Shown here one piece after another: positions 10,606 through 23,160 of a stretch of 64,000 bases of DNA. The first letter of the stretch is position 1. Every line of letters starts with the position of its first letter. The DNA is taken from positions 95,014,530 through 95,078,529 of the forward strand of contig JALIRH010000001.1 in assembly GCA_023055505.1 (NCBI GenBank). Reading direction: 5' to 3'. A program made the position numbers and the translations under genes. Source of the DNA: Callipepla californica brunnescens. Its lineage: Eukaryota; Chordata; Aves; Galliformes; Odontophoridae. The notes under the pieces are model-generated. The model ran no database searches. It was not told the DNA's origin and worked only from the letters and a program-made list of their open reading frames with translations.

Positions 10606-11884
10606 ATTGCATTTTCTTTTATCTTTTTAATGCCTACTTGTTTTCTAAATTAAAAATATTTACTTAACTCTGTAAACGTTAAGATGACTAAATTTTGAAC
10701 TTGACAAGTGTAAAGAAATGTCAAGACAGCCCTTTATTATTATTATTTTTATATTCAACTTCTTCATATAATCAAATGACTCCTTTTTCTCTTCATTATA
10801 AAGGCCTGACCTTGAGGTAGATGTAATATATAAAATGAAACATCAAAGATTTAATTCCTTTAAGTTTCTAAGTCAAAATCTTTAAATAGTTTCAGTTTAT
10901 GCATGAAAACATGACATCTAACCTTCCCAAACATTTATAACTTCACACTCAAGATTCAAAGATGAAATTAAGTTTATATTTACCATTACAATGATTTATA
11001 GCAACTGACTTTGAATATAGTTAATTCACCAACTATATCAGTCAAAATCTTATCTTGATTAATGAAGAAAAACAGTTGTTTCTGGTGTATGCACTGTGGT
11101 TATGAACTGGGATTCTATTATCCCATTAGCTGAATTTGTGCAAATCCTGTTGAAATAGATGAAAGCAGTACACACGAATTTAATGGAAAGTGAAATAAAA
11201 ATACATGTTAAGATATGTCTTTTCAAGCAATTAAAGGATCATTAATTCATTTAGTAATAAGATTGTAACAGTATCCATTTGCCAAAGAAGCTTTAAGTCT
11301 TAGTGAATTTAGAACTGCTATCATGAAATGAGCCTTATTACACTTCATAATTGAGGGTGCAATAGCTACCAGACCTGAGGTTGAGTTTCTAAAAATTAAC
11401 CTTTATGCAACACAATCACCAGTGAATATTATTTATTTGTTTATCTATTAGTTTCCATTTAAAGAACAGGAAAGGACACAAACAAAAACAATAATGCCAA
11501 AAGACAGCTAATTTACTGTCAATTACTTCAGTTCATTGCCTGCTGAAAATAGAACCATCCTACAGCAGTAGGTTGACCTTGGCTGTTTTCCGTATGGTTA
11601 CCCAGTCTATCTCATTCTCCCTCCTCAGCAGTACAGGCATATAAAATACATTGAAAAAGGTAAGGGAAGTAACCTGGAGATGTAGCAGGCAAAACTTGAA
11701 CTGGATATTTCCAGGAAGTAGAATGCTTGTGTGGAATCTTTTGTCCTCACAACGTGGTGAATTCTAGGAGTGTTACTTCAGCTTTGCTGTGGAGGATTAC
11801 TGTTGTTATGATTCATTTTTTAATTGGAGTTGTGGTTAGCGTATATTTTAATGACAGCTATAAAATATTTGTTTCACATAGAAA
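10606..11884. other. AT-rich unassigned sequence
   Basis: No gene or repeat recognised. Small open frames show no domain. Confidence 0.55.
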
Positions 11885-12530
11885 AGGAACAAAGGGGGAG
11901 GCTGTAAGGCTGGCATCTGTGAGGAGAGGCTTGGGCTGCCCAGTGCAGGAAAGACACACTGCTAGCTAAACCACCAAGGAAGGTAGCATTTCTGGGAAGG
12001 TGTGTTGAATAAAAATGCTGCACAGCAATGAAGAGTGAATCAAATAAGCATGAGAAACAATCCCAGCATCAAGGTCAGAGAAGGATGTGGATCCCGCAGA
12101 CTGTGAAGGATCTGATGCTGGAGTTAATTCATTCCCTGAAGGAACTATAGGACAGAGATGACCTATGATCGAACAGTCTTAACCTGAGCTATTATGAAAT
12201 TACCATAAAACTCTGTTTTATACCCTCCCTGCACTGCTCCAGGTAAGAGATAAAGAAGTCATGAATAAAGGAGTGAAGTAGAGTATGGAGAAAAAAAGTG
12301 GGGATTCAGGAAAGATACTTAATTTTTTTTTTACCTCTCATGATCAAACTTTACATAAATTATTATCAATGAATCATTTTTCTTTTTTCAAATCAAGTCA
12401 ATTTTGCTAGTGAGGATAACTTACAAGAGATCTCCCTGTCTCATCAGGTGCATTTTTTCATCAAATCTACCCTGTGTCTCTATGAGGAGGGGACTGAGAG
12501 TTTGGTTGCCAGCCATAAACAATCCATTTC
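11885..12530 (+). mobile_element. Old LTR-like interspersed repeat, copy 1
   Basis: Shares an ordered set of weak matches with 29830-30640: a ggagtgaagtagagtatgga block, a purine-rich stretch, a caaatcaagtcaattttgct block, gatctccctgtctcatcagg, and a gagagtttggttgccagcca end. The order fits a bird LTR family with a long purine-rich U3. No terminal motif or target duplication was found, so the borders are approximate. Confidence 0.45.
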
Positions 12531-13626
12531 ACCAATTTACATTTAGGAATGTACTTTCCCTTTTGTATTTGTGGTAATGTTACTGTCATCGATAGACTGA
12601 AAATGCACATACAGGGCAAAAGTGGAAGTACTTCGTAAGAATTGTTTCAGCCTGAAAATAACCAGCCTATACTTGCAGGAAATTAGATGATATATAAAGT
12701 TGTCTAGCAACACTTGTCTATATACCTCCAAATAGAAAAAGCACCTTAATTAATCAAAGAAGATTTAGGCGAAACTCCGCAATTAAGTCCCAAAATTAAA
12801 TTCTTATGGAACTGTTTCAGAAAACAAATCAGAAAGCCACAGTTAAATATATATATATATTGAATTGGGTGAATTTTCTAAGCTAAGTTGCTGGAAGAAG
12901 AACACAGAGTTTGATGAAACTTGAAAACCCTTTTCATTCTATTTTTGGCAAATCTTGCAATATTTCTAGAAGTATTAACAACAAGTTGCAGTTAAAAATC
13001 TTCAAAAACATTTTTGTACATCACTGCTAGCTTAAAATTTTATCATATTCCATATTTTAATGCACCTTGAAAAGATATAGTTGCAGGCATACTTTTGTTG
13101 GAATTTATACACACCTGTGTATGTGAGAACTATCAAGGCAGTAATAAATTAAAATGCACAAGGAATTAAAATTAAATGCAGTTTGATCTTCTAATTTTTT
13201 AAAATGAATATTCTGTTAATTGAACAAATAAAGCAATCCTACTTCATATAGCTTAATTAAAAGGAATGAAATTTATTGTATCCATTTATTGTATAAGAAT
13301 TAGGCACTGATTTTCTCAAAAATCTCTTATCAATAAAAATGAGTATTAATAGATGACAGAACATGAAGCTTTTCACTTCTTAGTTCTATTTATGATTAAA
13401 TGAGAATTATTTCACAAGTGACAGGTAATTAGTTTTTGGCTGAGATGCTAAATAGAAGTAACAAACACTGAAACACTAATCTACACATTCTACATATTAG
13501 AAAATTGTATTAATTGGAGTCCATTTACCGTTGTAGAGTTAGAATTCTGACTTGTCTCTTGTCAACTGTGAAATGTCTATTAAAAACCTAGTTTCTATCT
13601 AAATAACTTCTATACATCTGTTTATG

Positions 13627-13648
13627 TAGCTATCTAGCTAGATAGCTA
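13627..13648. repeat. Perfect 22-bp palindrome
   Basis: Self-complementary over all 22 bases and centred on CTAG; half-site tagctatctag. Confidence 0.95.
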
Positions 13649-14341
13649 TAGCTGTGCTTGTACATAAATACATGCACAACATTGCTACTGTTTGTGCAAA
13701 CAGGAAAGTGGTAACCACATCTCTCAAATTCTGTCAGATACATTGGATCCTTAAGTGTACCAGAATGGGTGCCAATTAGCCAGGCAGGGAGTCCTAGGCA
13801 TGGAGGTACTGGAGATGAGACTGATCCTAAAATCCTTTAAGAACGATCAAATAAGCATTTTCAAGACAAGGCACATTCTTTTCCAATTCTTTTTTTCTGG
13901 TTTGAACCAAGGAACAAACGAACAATGTACTTATGGCAAAGCCCATAAATCTGATCCCTATTTTATATGGTAATCACCCAACTATTAATGATTTCCAATC
14001 AGAAATATTTTTTCTTCAAAAGAAATTTTAAGGACGTTTATATTTTTCTTCACTGAGTAGAAATTGCAATGTTCTAACACAATGACAGATGGCAAAATCA
14101 ATGCCTATTAACTTATCCCATAATCTGCAAGAGGAAAGAAAAGTCAAAAACAATTATGAATTAACTATTAGTTTCTCAATATTTTTATCTTACCTTCTGT
14201 CCAAGTTGTAACTAGACAAATTTGAAACAACCTAAATTGCACTTATGCTAGAAAAAACATTTTATAGATCAGTTCCTTAATGTACAGTAGCAAATTGATT
14301 GAAAAACAAGGATGCGATTTTGTAACTGTATAAGTAACATT

Positions 14342-14378
14342 AAAAAACAAAAACAAAACAAAACAAAACAAAAAAAAC
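14342..14378. repeat. (AAAAC)n-type A-rich repeat
   Basis: Runs of four to seven A separated by single C. Confidence 0.9.
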
Positions 14379-15117
14379 GTAATATGAATTTTGTGCCTCC
14401 GAATGCTTATAATTATCTAGTTTAGCCTTTCCTTGGGGGAAAAAATTTCATCTCTGAGTTCCTGTGTTTGTTGAGAATTCTGTCCTTCTAATACAACATT
14501 AAGTAACTGTTTAGGCAATCATTTCTGATTATCTATTAACCCATCAAACAATGCTAAAGATAATGCCAATTTAGAATTTATATTTTTAATTTTTGGTCTG
14601 TCTAGAAAAATAGCATCAATACTTAATTTTTATCTATTTATTTATTTTACAAGGAAGAAGATGTCTTGGAATTTTAATTATGGCAAAATTTGAGCAACAC
14701 CACTCAGTTCGGTCAGACTACTTACTACTTTTTCTTCTGAGGAGAAGGTTTTCTTCCACATGGTGTCATGCTCAGCAATAAAACCTGGAGGAAGGAGGAA
14801 TGTTTGTAATGGTGGAGTTCATCTTCCCAAGAAAAGTGATAAGTACAATGAGCCCAGCTTTCTTGGAAATTGATTAATATCTATTTGCCATTGGGAATCA
14901 GTGAATGAATACTTTATTTTCCTTGCAGTTTTGCTTTTTCTATTATATTGTCTTTAACTTACTTTTACTTTTCTGATTCTTTCTCCTATCCTCCTTCAGG
15001 CTCACTTGAGTTAACCTACCACAGACACATATTTGTGAACCATTTAAATTGTTTGGAGTAAAAATTAGATTTATGGAAAAAACAAATTCTTTTTTTTCCC
15101 TCAAATGTTCTATAGAC

Positions 15118-15138
15118 GATAATCAATTATTGATTATC
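15118..15138. repeat. 10-bp inverted repeat, 1-nt spacer
   Basis: gataatcaat at 15118-15127 and its reverse complement at 15129-15138. Confidence 0.9.
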
Positions 15139-17116
15139 ATCACTGTAAAATTGATTTTACTATTAAAATTTCACTGTCAGTATTGTTTTTATAATCTCAT
15201 ACAATAAAAGATGCTAAGATGCAATGAGACGTAAAAGCAGGTGACAATATAATTAGAAAAAAGTTGGCAAGCAGTCTCAGTCTGCTTTTATCACATCTCA
15301 TAACTGTAAATACCTAAATCTTTCACTACTGCTTTTGTTGATAGATTGAAGAGCTTTCTGTCTTGAAGTGATAAGTATGCAGATTGTGATCAAGTCACCT
15401 CCTGTAGTTCTGGTAAATTAAAATTTCACTTACTTGAATATTTTACAATAGTCTTCTGAATGTGCTTCTGAAACTCCTCAGTTACTCAGCATCAGTCTTA
15501 ATTATTGGTAGATTAATAGGGTGGGTTATATTTATATTGTCTTTTCAGGACAACTCCAGTTCAGTATGGGGGAGTATTTTAAGATCTTTCTGATCCTCAA
15601 TTTAAATAAAATATGATAAACTGGAATCTAAGAGTGAGGAAAAAAGAAAAAAGTCAACATTTAGAAGACCTTCAATATCTCCAACAATTTTTTTTATTAA
15701 GTGGATATTAAAAAGGTATCTGCCATTCAGTAGAGAGCTGTAATAATTAGCTGTGTTGATCTGAAAATAACCAAGTGATTGGGCTTGGCTGTCCTGATAG
15801 TTTATATTTAATTGGCTATAGTCTGGTGGCTTGAAAGCACAGTTCTTCTTTATTTTTATTGTTATTATTTTTTTTTTCCCAGAGAAATATAATTCCCTTC
15901 AAAAGTGGGTAAAGAGAAGAACTGCTCTGACATATTCTGTAAATAGTGTGGTGTTTCTTTGGCTGACATAAGCCATAAGTCTTTATATCATGAATAATTT
16001 CAGACTTCAATGAGTGTTTACTGTAAAGGCACTGAATGTAGAATTTTTCCAGGCAGTATTTCTTTACATAGTACTTCACAAAGAGAGGATGTTGGAAGAA
16101 AGGACTTTGGCAGATGTATTCAAGAACTTGCATCTGATTTTCCAAGCTGTTTTTCTGCTCTGTACAGGCAGGTCGTGTGGCCAGTCAATACTTCAGATTC
16201 CCCAGTTCTCTAACAGGTACCCTGTGGAACATCTTAGTTACAAGACTACATTTTACAGAATAGTGAAATAAAAGGTAAAGGAAAGACTTGTAATGCATCA
16301 ACATTAATTAAAAACAATATAATTTAGGAAGACTTTATTTCCTTAGAAATGTTGCACAATCAGAATCATACTTCTTACATTTGCAAAGCTTGTGGCACCC
16401 TACACATTCCCTACAAATGCAAATTTAGTATCTTTAGTGTAAATGGTTTGCAATTTAATGTGATAATTACAAAACACATACATGAAACATAACGAACACT
16501 ATGCTTTACCACAAAGCAACATACTTTTATAAGTGCATGAACATGGTACTCTAATGGAAATGCGCATTTTGATAAAATTTCTGTGAAAAAATTCTGTAAA
16601 ATTTCATGCTAACATAGAAATTTCATTTTATATTTTTATGTCTTTTCCAAGAAAATTTACATGTATGAAAAGAATCTGTTATCTTGCTTTTTAAGGTCAG
16701 CAGATGCTGAAATATCCCAACCAATGTAATCTTAACACATTTTCGTATTTTCAAAGAAAATTATTTTATATTTAAGAACAATCATTTCATTAAATGACTT
16801 TATTTTCTTTAACCTCCGATAAAGCAATAAAAAAGAAGCACTGAAATGCTTCCTGAATGAACTATAATTACTTTTTGAAGATACAACAAGTCTTTTAATT
16901 GAAAAGGATTAGAATGTTACTCTTTAGAGCAAGAAATACAATAAGGTAGATGTGTAGGAGTAGAAAAAGCCCAATAAATACGTGTTCTGAATTGTAACTG
17001 GTATGGAAATGTCAGGAATGTCAGCAATGTCAGGAAAACTAAATAGAACTGAGACATTCATAATACACTGTATTCCTGCTAGCAGCAGAAATAGAAGAGT
17101 TTTCAGCTTGTAGTGT

Positions 17117-17733
17117 ACATCAACAGCGGGATTGAGGCACCCTCAGCAATTTTACAGTTGACACCAAGCTTTGTCATGAGGTCAACATGCCTGAGGGATG
17201 AAATGCCCTCCACAGACACCTAGGCAGGCTTAAACTTTGGGCCCAACAGTGGGTCCCTCATGAAGCTCAGCAAATCCAGGTCTTGCACCTGGAGTGTTGT
17301 GACAACTTCCACTGTCAATACAAGCTGGGAGACAGAAGGATAGATCATTGCTCTGCCAGAAAGGAATTGGGAGTATAGGTGGATGGCAAGTTGAACATGA
17401 GCCAGCAGTGTGCTCTTGCAGCCCAGAAAGCCAAACATATTCTGGGCTGCATCAAAAGAAGTATGTCCAGCAGGTCAAGGGAGGTGGTCTTGCTCCTCTA
17501 CTATGAGCCGGTGAGACCTCACCTGTAGTACTGCATCCGAATGCGGAGTCCTCATTATAGGACAGACATGGACCTGTTGGAGCATGCCCAAAGGAGGGCT
17601 ACAAAATTTTATCAAGGAATGGAACACTTTCCCTATGTGGACAGCTCAAAATGGCTGGGACAGTTCATCTTGGAGAACAGTAGTATCTGGGAAGACCTGA
17701 TAGCAGCCTTTCATTATCTATGGAGGGACCATA
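17117..17733 (+). mobile_element. CR1 LINE, left part of a split copy
   Basis: Plus-strand CR1 from agcgggattgaggcaccctc through gccagcagtgtgctcttgca and the translated block MDLLEHAQRRATKFYQGMEH to cagcctttcattatctat. It resumes at 17819 after a nested insertion. Confidence 0.9.
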
Positions 17734-17818
17734 AGAATCACAGAATCACAGAAGTTAGAAAAGATCTAGTGCAACCAACAACCCATCACCACTGTGCTCA
17801 CTAAACTATGTCACTCAG
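17734..17818 (-). mobile_element. CR1 3' end nested inside another CR1
   Basis: Starts with gaatcacagaatcacagaag, the reversed CR1 tail, then ccaacaacccatcaccactg. Only about 85 bp of 3' UTR was inserted, in the opposite orientation to the host CR1. Confidence 0.9.
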
Positions 17819-18010
17819 AAACAGAAAAAAAAATAGGGAACAGGCTCTAGCAGAATCTGTTTTGAAAGAACAAGGGAAAATGTTTTTAAACTACAAGAAG
17901 GGAGAATTATATTTGATATAAGAAAATAAGGGTGTTTTTTTTTTTTTTTTTTTTTTTTTGTGGTAAATCTGAAACAGGTTGCTTAAAGAGGAAAAATTCA
18001 TCATGGCATA
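17819..18010 (+). mobile_element. CR1 LINE, right part of the split copy
   Basis: Continues the copy at 17117-17733 with acaagggaaaatgtttttaa and a degenerate ttagattagatata-like block. A 25-base T run (17935-17959) interrupts it before aaacaggttgcttaaagagg. Confidence 0.78.
17935..17959. repeat. 25-base T homopolymer within CR1
   Basis: An uninterrupted T run inside the split CR1, probably an expansion of the ttttt stretch at this point of CR1. Confidence 0.95.
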
Positions 18011-18569
18011 GGATGGTTAACAAAACATTAATAAGCATGTGTACAGATGACAAATAGATGAGAAATTACATTTCTATGTGCTGTTTTAATAAAGTTTATA
18101 AAGTAACCATACATTCTCTCCCACTGCCCACCAGAGTGGGCAAATATATAGTTGAAATGAATACAAAGAACCAGAGAGCTGTTTGCAGATCAGTACACCA
18201 ATTAGGGAACTGGAAATTGTTGTGAGGACAGTGTTTAAAGGGCTGATAAATCAGGCTGTTTCAAACTTGGAAGCAATCCTTTGCTGGACTGAAAATCATT
18301 AGCAATGCACACTGTCATTTGCTACTTCTTAATCATTATCAAGTATTATCATTACATACAGAAAACAGGTAGCATTTAACAAGGCTTTCCTAAATTAGCT
18401 ATAAGTATACAACGCCATAGAACTCAAGTTTTCATTTAGCATTGGTAGCAGTGATCACTGATCTTTCTTAGTAATCAAAATCCAGGTGATCACAATTTGA
18501 TTTGGAAGCTGGAGGTGGAATCAGCCCCTAACCTGTACTGTCACGTGTGAACATTGCTACCCAAGTGTA
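18011..18569. other. Unassigned sequence
   Basis: No gene or repeat recognised. Confidence 0.55.
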
Positions 18570-18711
18570 TAGTTCTTGCTGAATGGCAGCATAGCCTCTG
18601 GTGTGTCAGCCACCCCCAGTTTTGTGTCATCAGTGAATTTGTCAAGGGTGCACACTATCTCTATATCCAGTCATTGATGAATATGTTAATATCTTCCAGT
18701 TTTTCCTTGTT
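18570..18711 (-). mobile_element. CR1 reverse-transcriptase fragment
   Basis: ttgctgaatggcagcatagc followed by gtgtcatcagtgaatttgtc is the antisense of a CR1 block that includes the FADD motif. The same block recurs at 23615-23770. Confidence 0.75.
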
Positions 18712-18715
18712 TAAC

Positions 18716-18750
18716 AAAAAAAAAAAAAAAAGAAAAAGAAAAAGAAAAAC
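18716..18750. repeat. A run followed by (AAAAAG)n
   Basis: Sixteen A, then three GAAAAA-type units. Confidence 0.95.
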
Positions 18751-18802
18751 ATTTGGTTTCCTACATATTTACTCTTTCTTCTAGACAGTTGCTGCTACTA
18801 TT

Positions 18803-18848
18803 CAGTGTTTTCCAAGGCCAGTGAGCAGTGTTTTCTAAGGCCAGTGAG
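18803..18848. repeat. 23-bp tandem duplication
   Basis: Two adjacent 23-mers, 18803-18825 and 18826-18848, differing at one position (a C to T change). Confidence 0.95.
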
Positions 18849-20375
18849 TTGGCAGTAGTATGCCTTTCAGTGTCCTCTCCATTTTATTGTCTCAGATAAG
18901 TGTTAAAGAATCCACTAAAGCTTCTCTATATCTGCTTTCTTCCCAGAACAGGATGTTTTTTCCCCGCTTTTTTCTATGAATATTTGAATTTACTGAGAAG
19001 TATCTAGCAGTTACAAAATGCCCATTTGCAGTTTAACTGCTGTAATGTTTTTTAAGGTTAGGTGAGGTAGACTAAAAGAGAACAAGAATGAAATGAAAAA
19101 GAAAAGCACCCTGTTTCCTGGTAGTTCATGCTGTGGTTATAAATTGCCCGTTGCTTATGGTATGGCATAGAAACAGCACTCTTGAAATTCTGTTTTCTTT
19201 GTTTATTAGTCATATTTAATATTATTCAAGATCCTCATGATTAGGAGGATCATAGATGAACAAAAGAAAAAGAAAATTACTTCTATTGTGCTTAGCATGA
19301 TGACCACTGCTGTGTTTATTCACTTAAGTCAACTGAAATAATCTAGTAAAAAATAATGGACTCTAAACAGAGCAACATCAACTCACAAATCATTGTTTTA
19401 TAAGGTAAATTAGCAAATTTAACAGTATTAATCTATATACATTTTAATGATTCTTACAATTTGGACATATTTAATTAGTATTTATCTATCCCAAGTTTTT
19501 TAATAAAGATCTTTGAAGTCACATTTGTTATATTACAAATTTTCTAATCCCTGGCATTGGCGCTTTGGCTAGACTGTATCCTGGTCAAAATAAATATATT
19601 ATTCAATATTTAATAGGCTTTGAATTTTCCATTTGATGTTGTTTTTTGTTTCTTTGTTTGTTTTCCATGAAGGAATTCAAGTTACACAAAGCAGGATGCT
19701 TTGACTTCTGGTCTGAACTATCTGATGTGATGTGTAATAAAATGTCATCAGCGAGGTCTGGTCCCATGTGCCCTCCTTACCCCATGAAACAAGTATCCCA
19801 CCAACACTCTGTCTCTGCTATCCCCGGCTAGTTATTTACTTAAAGTTAAAAAAAAATCTTATTGCTCCACAGATTTGGGTGAACAAAAAAATAGTGCATA
19901 TTAAATCAAAGCTAAACAGAAAACAATAAGAAAATTTAGTGGAAAAATTCTCCCAAGATATGTTTCCCTATAGGAATTGTTTCTAGTTGATCCCAGCTCT
20001 TTTGCTGTGACTTTTGCTTTCTGTTTCTCTGTGACATTTTTTTGTTAAGAGAGCTGGATTTGGAATTGGAAGGACAGCAAATGTTTCAAAGCCTAGAATG
20101 TCACTTGAAAATTTTGGAAACTTGAACTGCAGTTGAAGTTGAGGAGCTACCAAATTAACAATTTTTTTTTCTACTTTTTCTGTACATGCCCTCCTCTGTC
20201 TATAGCAGTTATAGTTAGGATAACTAAAGCAGTTATCTGAAATTGTAATACAATAATGCTTGCACTCATATTACATGGACTCATGCCTGTGGACTGCATT
20301 TGTTGCCTTGTAGGGCTTTCTTTGTACATTTTCTGAATTGTTTTCCATGCTTTGAAATCATACAGAACTTTTGAA
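18849..20375. other. AT-rich unassigned sequence
   Basis: No gene or repeat recognised. Confidence 0.55.
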
Positions 20376-20806
20376 TTAAGCTGATGAGCCTGGAGCAAAA
20401 GTCTTATGAAGAGCAGCTAAGGGAACTGGGATTGTTTAATCTGGAGAAGAGGCATAGGGGAAACCTTACCAGTCTCAAAAGCTATCGGAAAGGAAGTTGT
20501 AGTGCCATGGAAGTCAGCCTCTTCTTCCATTAAGTATCAACATGACAAGAGAGAACAACCTCAAGTTTCGCCAGGGGAGGTTTTGATTGGATATTAGAAG
20601 AAATTTCTTCTCTCAAAGAGTGGCCAGGTGCTGGAATGGGCTGCTCAGAGAGGTGGCTGAGTCAGCTATCCTGGAGGTGTTCAAAACATGTTCAGATGTT
20701 TTACTACAGGGCATTGTTTAGTGGATAAATGTTGGTGGTAGGTAGATGATTGGACTAGATGATCTTGGAGGTCTTTCCCAGCCTTGGTGATTCTATGATT
20801 CTGAGT
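20376..20806 (+). mobile_element. CR1 LINE 3' fragment with intact tail
   Basis: Runs from cttatgaagagcagctaagg through ctcaagtttcgccaggggag and gatgatcttggaggtctttc to the tail gattctatgattctgagtat. It is one of the more complete 3' ends in the window. Confidence 0.95.
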
Positions 20807-21349
20807 ATGAATCTTTCTTCTCTGAAGTAGCTTTAAAATCCCATCTAATTCATATGTAATCCAGTTGCTTCAATTCTTTTTCCAGAGAAGATTTAATAAA
20901 AGAACAAATCCACAATGAGAGCTCATACTATTTTGATGTTTTGCTTTAGTGAGACACACTTCCTTGATTTATTAGCACAGTTTACAGTCATATAGTAAGC
21001 AATTAAAGTAAAAATTCACCTGTCAAAATAAACGAGGACAGTATATTTTGTGAGGAGGCAACTTTGATGGTTATTTGTATTTGCATTCCAATTCACATTA
21101 AAAAAAAATCACTAATGAGTCTTATGGGTATTACTAAAAATCAGAAAAAAGTATCTGGACTATTTTTCTGGTGGTACTGAGGATTACTATTTCTTCATTT
21201 TATTACAGTGTAATTCAAGACGCAATTAGCAAGTTCTAATTAGACACATATTCACATGAAATATTATGAAAAAAATATATATGTTTTGAAAACATCTCTC
21301 AATTGCTTTCCTCTGTAATTACATATCATCATTTCAAAGGGGAATATAA
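20807..21349. other. AT-rich unassigned sequence
   Basis: No gene or repeat recognised. Confidence 0.55.
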
Positions 21350-21775
21350 GAATCCAGCTTGATTATCTTCGGGAACACAAAAAGACTGTGGACACAGGGA
21401 GAGAAATTACTGTCATTTAACCTAGACTTCATCAAGGCTTCTGGCAGTTTCCTCCATTTAAGTTTTTCAGTCTGAATAGGCAGACAATTAGGCATGTGTA
21501 AACTGGATGACTGGGCCTGGAGGGCTGAACTCTGCCTGTAAGGTAGTAGCAAGAGGAGTATTGCAAGGATCTGTCTCCGCTGGGTCTTATAACTAGTGGT
21601 CCAGAGGAGGTGAAACTGAACTTTCAAATTCAAGGTGGCAACCATTTGTGGGTGGTGAAACTGATACACTAGAACATGGAGTGATTCTCCAAAGTGACCC
21701 AGACAGGCTAAAGGAATGGATCATCTGGAAACGCTTGAAATCCAACACAAATTCTATACATTAACTCAAAATTTG
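21350..21775 (+). mobile_element. CR1 reverse-transcriptase fragment
   Basis: Plus-strand CR1 covering tagacttcatcaaggcttct (LDFxKAF-type motif), gagtattgcaaggatctgtc (the PQGSVL-type motif) and gacaggctaaaggaatggat. The 3' half of ORF2 and the tail are absent. The 111-codon minus-strand frame over it is a shadow. Confidence 0.75.
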
Positions 21776-21927
21776 CAGAATCATCGATCACTCTTCCTAA
21801 ATTGGTAGCAGAGTCAAAGAGTGCCATTAAGAGTGACTGTGACAGTCTGTTTTATGGTTCCTAGATTTTTTGTTCAGATTCTAATGTGCAGCAGAAGTTC
21901 TTCTTCCTTCTTGTATGGTGTGCTTGT

Positions 21928-21958
21928 TTCTTAAAAATAAATAAATAAATAGATAAAC
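21928..21958. repeat. (AAAT)n microsatellite
   Basis: Short aaataaataaataaataga run. Confidence 0.9.
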
Positions 21959-22196
21959 AAAACTCCTATAATGACCTTTTAAAGAGTCTTTGAAAAATCA
22001 GATGCACTTAATCATATGTTTATCTTTTATCCAAAATTTTGATGACACATCCAATAATTTTATACTTCAGTTAATAATTAAAAATAACTGAAGTTCATTT
22101 TATTTTTGTGTGTGTTAGTTCTGTAGTTCTGCACATTATTCACATTATTGTGCAATTTCACATTGTTTCCATAATTTGTCTTTGTAATTTTGTAGG

Positions 22197-22480
22197 TTTT
22201 TTTTTTTTTTTTTTGAGAGAGAACTTTATTTAATAAACAATCATTCAAGCTTTGAAAAGCAAACTATTTTTGTTGACTACATATTTTTCTTGATCCACAT
22301 GAAGAGAACAGTGTCACCTAGGTCAGAGCTGTGGCTCAGTTAGGCTGGTATTTTTTCCACAGAAATAGTGATGGGAGAGACTGTGAAGAAACAAGTAAAC
22401 TGCTGTTTTCTTCTGACCCTTACTGTATCCCCACATTCAGAGATGTTGTTCTGTATGTGGCTGTCCCTTCTTGTGTCTGT
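22197..22480 (-). pseudogene. Possible polyadenylated retrocopy or exon remnant, 3' end
   Basis: Read on the minus strand, an AATAAA signal (22225-22230) lies ten bases before a run of 18 A (22197-22214), the arrangement left when a polyadenylated RNA is reverse-transcribed. I cannot identify the upstream sequence, see no convincing coding frame and cannot place the other end. A chance T run beside AATAAA is the main alternative. Such copies are scarce in birds because CR1 does not use poly(A) tails. Confidence 0.25.
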
Positions 22481-23160
22481 TGATGGTTCTATTCTTAACA
22501 AATTTGTTTAATCCCATATTGAACCCTCTGATGTTGTCTGCAGTCATTACGTACTAAGACAGCAGGCTCACGGGAATTTTGCAAAGAGCCATTTTCTTTC
22601 TTTCATCTATTTTAAATGACTTGTCAGATTATTTATCACATTCATTATATTTAAACCTCGACTAAAATCCTCAGCTTTATTCATTCAGAAGTTAATCCTT
22701 TTTAATTGTTTCGATCTTCAGGCAGCTGTTCTGTATTTTATATCATTTTAGTTGTTTGTATCTTTTCTACTGTGCTCACCCTGAGATGCAGAGACTAGAA
22801 CTGTACTGTTTTTAAGATGTTAGCAGAAGGTTTAATAGAGAACTAAATGATGATCTCTAGTGTATTCTCACTGCCTTCCTTGATTATGCAAAGTACTTTG
22901 GCATTAATTTGTTTTTTGTTTACGTATTTTTGGTCGATTCTATGTATTGTGTCAACAATTTCAGACTAATCTGCAGCAATGACTCTAAGCTCTGCAGACC
23001 TGTGAATGCTAGCATTTTTAGCACTGTATACATTGTTTAGATAATATTTTTTCCTAAAAGCATTACCTTGATTTTTTTTGTTAAAGTTCCAACATATGTT
23101 CATTTACACTGATTATTAGTATCTGAAGTCATCTGTATGTCTTTTGAGTAAAAAATAAAG
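22481..23160 (-). mobile_element. Very old CR1/L3-like LINE relic
   Basis: Antisense words in the order expected for an ancient vertebrate CR1-group LINE: agaactgtactgtttttaag, then gcaatgactctaagctctgc, then ttcctaaaagcattaccttg. Divergence is high, so this rests on pattern memory and needs a library search. Confidence 0.4.

Larger units (their letters stand above)
12531..17116. other. Long AT-rich unassigned tract
   Basis: About 4.6 kb without a recognised gene. It contains a 22-bp palindrome (13627-13648), an A-rich simple repeat (14342-14378) and a short hairpin (15118-15138). Frames of 60-109 codons, such as the minus frame 15816-16145, have no domain and lie in AT-rich sequence. Confidence 0.55.

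Noticed and set aside
15816..16145. 109-codon minus-strand frame
   Set aside because: Overlaps plus-strand frames, contains low-complexity Asn/Lys runs from T-rich DNA, and has no recognisable domain.
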